Assembly: GCA_046760155.1 (NCBI GenBank)
Contig: JBHIDQ010000023.1
Span: 1-17,336 of the forward strand
From: JBHIDQ01 sp046760155
Lineage (GTDB): Bacteria > Chloroflexota > Dehalococcoidia > Dehalococcoidales > RBG-16-60-22
Direction of reading: 5' to 3'
DNA: 17,336 nucleotides
The notes under the pieces were generated by a model that was given only the letters and a program-made list of their open reading frames with translations, was not told where the DNA came from and did not search any database. Both the position numbers and the translations under genes were made by a program. Positions 12,939-17,336 of the stretch are shown here, in pieces (position 1 is the first letter of the stretch; every line of letters starts with the position of its first letter).

Positions 12939-14774
12939 ATGAGCCTATCTACTTTTTGCTCTTCTTTGATACATTGGCCAATGGATATGATTGAAAACAG
13001 GAAGAATCTATATGACTTGAGTACCGGAGCGCCGGTTACTTCCTTGAGTTCTTTTCTCTCCCCCCTAGATGAGTACCGAGCCGCCTTTGAGGATCGGGCA
13101 CAGCCTTTCCTAGATCACTATACCTTCGCTGAGAAAAACATACAAAAGCGCTCCTTAACCAGAGGAGAGTTTTGGGATTTGGCCTGCTCAGGCGCTGCCT
13201 ATCTCATTGATCATGGAGTATCAAAAGGTGACCGGGTAATTCATTGTTTTTCGCATAACAGTTTGTATGATTTAATATTTAGGCTGGCTGCGGTTCTGGT
13301 GGGATGTGTTCCGGTTACTATTAACTGGCAGGCAGATGATAATGAGCGTATCATTGGCAAGGCAACGATAACAGATTCAAAATGTCTGCTCTATGATAAG
13401 GACTTTGCTGGTAGGATAGAGGCAATAAAACCCAGATTGGCGGCTAAATCTTTTCTTGAAGTCGAAAATATTGAGGCCTATCAACTTACAAGCGACTGGA
13501 CTTACCCCGCACTGGACTACGATGATGAAAAAATGATTATTTTCACCTCCGGTACCACTGGCGAACCCAAAGGAGCTAGTTTATCCCACCGCAGCTACTT
13601 GGCTAATAGATTTACTTTTGAGCAGTACTTTGGGATATCAAAAACGACACGATTAGACCTGCTGTTAGTTAATCCTTTGCACCATGCTAACTCGACAGCG
13701 TTCTCGGACCTGGGAATGCGGCGTGGTGGGACTAAGATACATTTATTGCAACGTTATTCAACCCTCTACTGGAAGGTACTTGTAGAGGTGGCACATAGTA
13801 AGCGTGGTCTACTCGTCGCGCCTATGGTTTCCCGGCACATTGATTTCTTAGAAGCTCTCTCCACTCGGTCAGAACTTCCCGTTGAAGAAGATAAGCTAAA
13901 AGAAGCCCTCAGTCAGACAGACATCCTGATAGGTTCGGCACCTGTTGGCCCGACCACGGTGAAGCGAATTCTCAGGTTTGGCGACCGTCTACCCAATGTT
14001 CGTTTCGGCTCAACCGAAACCTGTCTTCAGGTAGTGGCCACACCGAGGGAAATATCAAAAAATGAACTGACTAAGGCGTTTGAAGTCGGCTGGTCACACG
14101 ATTATAGGGGTGAAAGGACAGTTGGTTATTACATCGGCCGGGAACATTTCCCGTTTACCCGGGTTAAGGTGGTGAAGTCCATTGACCCGGAAAGTGAAGC
14201 CTATTTCCAACCCTGCGAAACTGGTGAGCCTGGTTATCTTGTTACGCAAGGGCCTAATCTCATGAACTACTACGTAGGTGATACTGAAGCTACCAGGGAC
14301 GTTTTCCGGGAAGGGTGGTACACCGGCCTTAGAGACATCGTCTTTGCCTTAAGGAATGAGAAGGACGGACAACTCGATTACTATTGGCTGTCCAGAGATT
14401 CGGCGCTCCTTATTCGTGGCGGGGCTAATTACGCTTGTGACCAGGTCGCTGCTGAGCTGTCCAAGGCATTAGTAGAAGACTTCCACCTGAAAGTCGAACA
14501 ATTCAAGTTAGCGGTGGTAGGTATGCGCGTGGGGAGTGAACACGAAGACAGCTGCTGTGTCACCATTGAACTCAGCCAAGAAATTGCCCACATGCAATCA
14601 GAATTGGAAGCTAATTTTGTCGAACTAGCCTCTAAAAGGGTTTCCAAAGGTGCCCGTCCTGACTACATCCGATTTGCCAAGATTCCGCTGAGTTTTAAGG
14701 GCACGGTACTTTACGCCGAGCTGAAACAAGATTTTAAGAAATCATTAGCGCAAAAAGGCGTAGTCGGCTACTAG
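12939..14774 (+). CDS. Divergent AMP-forming acyl-CoA synthetase/ligase
   Basis: This 611-residue protein belongs to the ANL adenylating superfamily. Seen: the phosphate-binding loop FTSGTTGEPKGA (202-213), GSTE (357-360) in the A5 position, GWYTGLRD (459-466) where the family has YxTGD, and SRDSALLIRGGANYACDQV (485-503) in place of the hinge segment GRxDxxIKxxGxxIxxxEVE. Known: these enzymes form an acyl-AMP from a carboxylic acid and ATP and then an acyl-CoA. Odd: in the C-terminal A10 motif (PxxxxGK) this protein reads IPLSFKGTV (582-590), so the conserved catalytic Lys is T589, with a Lys (K587) two residues earlier; YxTGD also carries a two-residue insertion. It may be a divergent ligase or have changed activity. 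No Shine-Dalgarno is seen before the ATG at 12939; a Met 14 or 16 codons later could be the real start. The substrate is unknown; an acid imported by the TRAP system is a guess. Confidence 0.8.
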   Translation: MSLSTFCSSLIHWPMDMIENRKNLYDLSTGAPVTSLSSFLSPLDEYRAAFEDRAQPFLDHYTFAEKNIQKRSLTRGEFWDLACSGAAYLIDHGVSKGDRVIHCFSHNSLYDLIFRLAAVLVGCVPVTINWQADDNERIIGKATITDSKCLLYDKDFAGRIEAIKPRLAAKSFLEVENIEAYQLTSDWTYPALDYDDEKMIIFTSGTTGEPKGASLSHRSYLANRFTFEQYFGISKTTRLDLLLVNPLHHANSTAFSDLGMRRGGTKIHLLQRYSTLYWKVLVEVAHSKRGLLVAPMVSRHIDFLEALSTRSELPVEEDKLKEALSQTDILIGSAPVGPTTVKRILRFGDRLPNVRFGSTETCLQVVATPREISKNELTKAFEVGWSHDYRGERTVGYYIGREHFPFTRVKVVKSIDPESEAYFQPCETGEPGYLVTQGPNLMNYYVGDTEATRDVFREGWYTGLRDIVFALRNEKDGQLDYYWLSRDSALLIRGGANYACDQVAAELSKALVEDFHLKVEQFKLAVVGMRVGSEHEDSCCVTIELSQEIAHMQSELEANFVELASKRVSKGARPDYIRFAKIPLSFKGTVLYAELKQDFKKSLAQKGVVGY

Positions 14775-14826
14775 TCAAGACCATAGCAACTCTTCCGGTT
14801 GTGGAGAATTCACTGCAATCGCCTGT

Positions 14827-14855
14827 TTGCCTGAAATGCTCTACTAGTATATAAT
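14827..14855 (+). promoter_or_regulatory. Candidate promoter for the QueG/RdhA-like gene
   Basis: TTGCCT (14827-14832), a 17-bp spacer and a perfect TATAAT (14850-14855). The predicted start is near 14862, giving a leader of about 73 nt that ends with GGGGTAAGG before the ATG at 14935. Confidence 0.6.
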
Positions 14856-14934
14856 ATTTTAATTAGTAATTTACCGTACTATAGTTAAGTCCATCTCTTG
14901 TCAAGATAAACTCTAGCTTGGGGGTAAGGTTATC

Positions 14935-16071
14935 ATGGTATTAGTCAGGAAACTCGAAACGGAAATAAAGTCTATTGCCCGTGAAAAAGGGGCTGCTTTG
15001 GTGGGTATTGGTTCTCGTGAGCGATTGGCTGGCGCTCCCCCTTCGGTTGATCCGGACTACGTGTTGCCCTCCACTCGCTCCGTAATCTCCATCGCCATAC
15101 CTCTGGACCGGAGGATCATTCGTGATTTCTTAAGCAAGAAGCAATGGCTGGCTCACGGTGACGACCGGAAAAGTATCTACCAGAAGCTATACACTATCAC
15201 CGACCGTTTGACTGACTTTTTGAAAGAGAGGGGCTTTGAGACCAAGGGAGTCGAGGCGAACAATATTTATCGTCCTGAGCCCGGAGGCACTGACGCCATC
15301 AATCGGGTGGAAATGGTGCCTGATTTTTCTCATCGCTATGCTGCGGTGGCGTCTGGTTTAGGCTGGCTGGGTTGGAGTGGCAATTTGATGACCCCCCAAT
15401 TTGGTTCAGCAGTTTATTTAGCTTCGGTACTTACAGCGGCGGAGCTGGAGGCCGACCCGCTTTTCGAAGAAAATCCCTGTGACAAGTGCAAGCTGTGCAC
15501 GACCGTCTGCCCGGTAGAAATGATAAGTACAAAGGAGACTACCTCCGTCACCATAGCCGGGCGGGAGTATACTCACGGTAAGAAAGGGAATAACGCCCGC
15601 TGTATTATTGGTTGTGGCGGCTATCACGGTCTGGGGGTAAACAAAAAGTGGTCGATATGGAGTCCTTTCCGGGTGGACTATCCTTTACCGGACAATGAAG
15701 CTGAACTTATCGCCCTGAGCCGCCGGGTGCGGGCGGCCGACCCAGATAAGCAGGGGAAGCGGGCTTTCCTTACCCAGCGTGACAAGTGTTTTGACCCTAA
15801 CGAGATTTACATCGACACCTGTGGCAATTGCCAGCTCATCTGCTGGGAGAGACGTGAGGACCGTGAGGAGAACCGACGCCTGCTGCTGAACTCTGGCGTA
15901 GTGGTACTCACTGAGAAGGGAAGACGAGTAGCAATACCTGCCGAGCAGGCAACGGAAGTGGCAACACCAAGGGTAGTTAGAGTGGCAGTACCCCGTCAAG
16001 AATCCAGAACGGCTTCGACTTGGCTTGCCCGGGCGTTGAATATGGACGCGAGACACACGCCCGGACACTAA
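14935..16071 (+). CDS. QueG/RdhA-like double [4Fe-4S] oxidoreductase
   Basis: This is a 378-residue cytoplasmic-type protein with no signal peptide. Residues about 5-60 resemble the QueG N-terminal region (IAREKGAALVGIG, SVISIAIPL). Residues 134-175 (RYAAVASGLGWLGWSGN, GSAVYLASVLTAAELEAD) match the conserved core shared by epoxyqueuosine reductase and reductive dehalogenases. The ferredoxin part has C182-x2-C185-x2-C188-x3-C192-P and a second set C296-x2-C299-x3-C303 with C285 upstream; C223 and C227 form an extra pair. Known: the family uses a corrinoid and two [4Fe-4S] clusters to make queuosine (QueG) or remove halogens (RdhA). It lacks the Tat leader of respiratory RdhA, and a Gln/Arg-rich tail of about 65 residues follows the last cluster. 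The second motif ends CW rather than the usual CPW. Function is undetermined; it stands alone with its own promoter and is convergent with the DUF362 gene. Confidence 0.8.
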   Translation: MVLVRKLETEIKSIAREKGAALVGIGSRERLAGAPPSVDPDYVLPSTRSVISIAIPLDRRIIRDFLSKKQWLAHGDDRKSIYQKLYTITDRLTDFLKERGFETKGVEANNIYRPEPGGTDAINRVEMVPDFSHRYAAVASGLGWLGWSGNLMTPQFGSAVYLASVLTAAELEADPLFEENPCDKCKLCTTVCPVEMISTKETTSVTIAGREYTHGKKGNNARCIIGCGGYHGLGVNKKWSIWSPFRVDYPLPDNEAELIALSRRVRAADPDKQGKRAFLTQRDKCFDPNEIYIDTCGNCQLICWERREDREENRRLLLNSGVVVLTEKGRRVAIPAEQATEVATPRVVRVAVPRQESRTASTWLARALNMDARHTPGH

Positions 16072-16108
16072 TTGCAGAACAACGGGTTATTCAAGCTAGG
16101 CCTATACG

Positions 16109-17203
16109 CTATCCCTTGATTAGGATATCAGTGACCTTTCCAGCGAACGCTTCACTTTCGGCATCATCGGTAATGATGCTTATCTGAGCGGGGGACTCCA
16201 CTCCCAAGCCTAGCTCCACCGCTCTGGCAATTTGCTCCTGCTCAAAGATTGGTCCTTGACTGACCGCGGGAGTTGTGCCGAACAATCGCAGGATAGCCAC
16301 TCCCACCGCATCAATGGCTACTCGGTCACTGCCAGCCAATATCACCCCGGCCTCTACCCTGGTACCTTTATCTGGCCCCCCATCGACAAAGGCTTCTACA
16401 CCATCCAACACAATAAGTTCTGGATGATACGCCGTATTTATTTCGGCAATCATTTGCCGCTGATAGGGGGAACTATGCAATTCACCCATGTAGGAATACC
16501 CGGTGCGAGGCACCATACCTACCGAATTTTTCAAGGAAAGGGTGAAATGCCCTCCGTAGGCATGTGTCTTAAGACAACAGGTCTGGACGATGTATTCCGC
16601 CTCAAGGTAAGCTCTGGCGAAGTGGAAACCCTGCTTCCAGTGGTCATCCTTCATGTCGATATGAACCCACCCTTCGGGCCCAAGTTCCTGAAGGTTAACT
16701 ACCTCGAAGCCCAACTCCTGAGCCAAGCGAAAAATTCCCTTCCGCTCCATCACTTCACGGGTATCCGGAGGTCCGCTACGTTCCACCAGGGTGATTCGAG
16801 TAACCCCCGCCTCTTGAAGGAATAAGACTAGAGCACGCAGGGTGTCATTATGAGTGGAGCCTGGTGCCGGATCAGCCGTATTGAAATTGGGCTTTAGGGT
16901 GACTGCTTTCCCTCGCATCGAATTGAGTCGAAGTAAAGAAATAGCCCTTCGTACACCTTCGGCTCGGTCTGAGGTGCGCACCAGGCTTATCTTGGTCGTT
17001 GGCGCCTCACCACCAGGTGCGGGTGAGCCCGATTCGGTAATTGGCGAAGTAAGCTCAGGCGTCAGTTCAGCTCTCCGCAGGCAAGAGGGAATCAATGACG
17101 ATAGCAACGCAAGTCCTCCCAGTGATGTAATACCCTTTAAAAATTCTCGTCGTTTCAGGAGTAGCCTTTGTTGGCCAGTTACAGATAATGCATTAAGAAA
17201 CAC
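16109..17203 (-). CDS. Tat-signal DUF362 domain protein
   Basis: This 364-residue protein begins with a twin-arginine leader KRREFLKG (17-24) followed by a hydrophobic stretch (LGGLALLSSLIPS, 28-40) and Cys41, so it is probably exported folded and possibly lipid-anchored. Residues about 90-360 match DUF362: VTLKPNFN, then HNDTLRALVLFLQEAGVTRITLVERSG, LKTHAYGGHFTLSLKNSVGMVPR, and LIVLDGVEAFVDGGPDKG. Known: DUF362 proteins are widespread in anaerobes, often Tat-exported and next to iron-sulfur genes, with no established general reaction. There is no C-terminal ferredoxin part. The start used is a GTG at 17203-17201 without a Shine-Dalgarno; no ATG lies upstream before an in-frame TGA. A promoter 16 bp upstream predicts a very short leader. 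The gene is convergent with the QueG-like gene, 37 bp apart. Confidence 0.85.
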   Translation of the reverse strand: MFLNALSVTGQQRLLLKRREFLKGITSLGGLALLSSLIPSCLRRAELTPELTSPITESGSPAPGGEAPTTKISLVRTSDRAEGVRRAISLLRLNSMRGKAVTLKPNFNTADPAPGSTHNDTLRALVLFLQEAGVTRITLVERSGPPDTREVMERKGIFRLAQELGFEVVNLQELGPEGWVHIDMKDDHWKQGFHFARAYLEAEYIVQTCCLKTHAYGGHFTLSLKNSVGMVPRTGYSYMGELHSSPYQRQMIAEINTAYHPELIVLDGVEAFVDGGPDKGTRVEAGVILAGSDRVAIDAVGVAILRLFGTTPAVSQGPIFEQEQIARAVELGLGVESPAQISIITDDAESEAFAGKVTDILIKG

Positions 17204-17218
17204 TTTGTCTAATTGAAT

Positions 17219-17248
17219 ATGATATCAAACTCAGGTTTTCCTTATCAA
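17219..17248 (-). promoter_or_regulatory. Candidate promoter for the DUF362 gene
   Basis: On the minus strand, TTGATA (complement of 17243-17248), 18 bp, then TATCAT (complement of 17219-17224), each 5/6 to consensus. The predicted start, near 17212, is only about 9 nt from the GTG, so the message would be almost leaderless. Confidence 0.5.
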
Positions 17249-17290
17249 CCAATGTGTCATATTAACCACTGTTCTTGGTGCGGTAGATAT

Positions 17291-17336
17291 TTAGTCCTCG
17301 ATGGCAATCGCCCTAACTGGCGCTCCCTCTGAACCT
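17291..17336 (-). CDS. Possible 3' end of a minus-strand gene, cut by the window edge
   Basis: Read on the minus strand from 17335, the sequence encodes GSEGAPVRAIAIED and stops at TAA (complement of 17291-17293). The residue mix is protein-like and the position 87 bp before the DUF362 gene fits an upstream neighbour. Fourteen codons cannot prove coding; a plus-strand ATG at 17301 is an alternative but has no Shine-Dalgarno. Confidence 0.3.
   Translation of the reverse strand, partial: GSEGAPVRAIAIED

Noticed and set aside
16097..16104. TAGGCCTA palindrome between the convergent QueG-like and DUF362 genes
   Set aside because: Eight-base palindrome without loop or T-run; not a credible bidirectional terminator.

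Overview
The window looks like a piece of a bacterial chromosome of moderate GC content, most likely from an anaerobic member of the Chloroflexota (Dehalococcoidia-like). This is inferred from the Ala-Pro repeat linker in a TRAP solute-binding lipoprotein, an orphan QueG/RdhA-like double [4Fe-4S] protein, and a Tat-exported DUF362 protein. No rRNA, tRNA, insertion sequence or CRISPR array was seen, and taxonomy cannot be proven from this sequence alone.

Layout. Positions 1-2338 hold a minus-strand pair: a cation/proton antiporter followed 54 bp downstream by a dihydropyrimidinase/hydantoinase-type cyclic amidohydrolase that runs off the left edge. A divergent promoter region (2339-2521) separates them from a plus-strand gene (2522-3973) encoding an unusual three-part protein: GAF domain, PD-(D/E)XK nuclease-like domain, hypoxanthine/guanine phosphoribosyltransferase. 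After a 448-bp gene-free gap comes sucC-sucD (4422-6454, overlapping by 4 bp), encoding an ADP/GDP-forming succinate-CoA ligase. An 815-residue membrane protein with a spermidine-synthase-like domain follows (6485-8932).

A near-consensus promoter that overlaps the stop codon of that membrane-protein gene drives a roughly 200-nt leader and then a complete three-component TRAP transporter (9172-12271: lipoprotein DctP, small membrane subunit DctQ, large membrane subunit DctM). A 14-bp perfect hairpin with a GAAA loop sits between dctP and dctQ. Next come a small exported chagasin-like (I42) protease-inhibitor homologue (12460-12867) and a divergent AMP-forming acyl-CoA ligase (12939-14774). The last complete genes are a QueG/RdhA-like Fe-S protein (14935-16071) and, convergent with it, a Tat-signal DUF362 protein (16109-17203, minus). 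The right edge may hold the last codons of another minus-strand gene.

How the genes may work together: TRAP uptake of an organic acid, CoA activation by the ligase, succinyl-CoA ligase and cyclic-amide hydrolysis would fit a heterotroph or fermenter using small organic acids and amides, but only sucCD and the TRAP genes are clear functional units. Several genes have good sigma-70-type promoters that place the transcript start only about 9-12 nt before the start codon (2522, 6485, 17203). The most unusual items are the GAF/nuclease-like/HPRT fusion, the leader and hairpin architecture of the TRAP operon, and enzymes whose usual catalytic residues are replaced (the SpeE-like domain and the acyl-CoA ligase A10 lysine).
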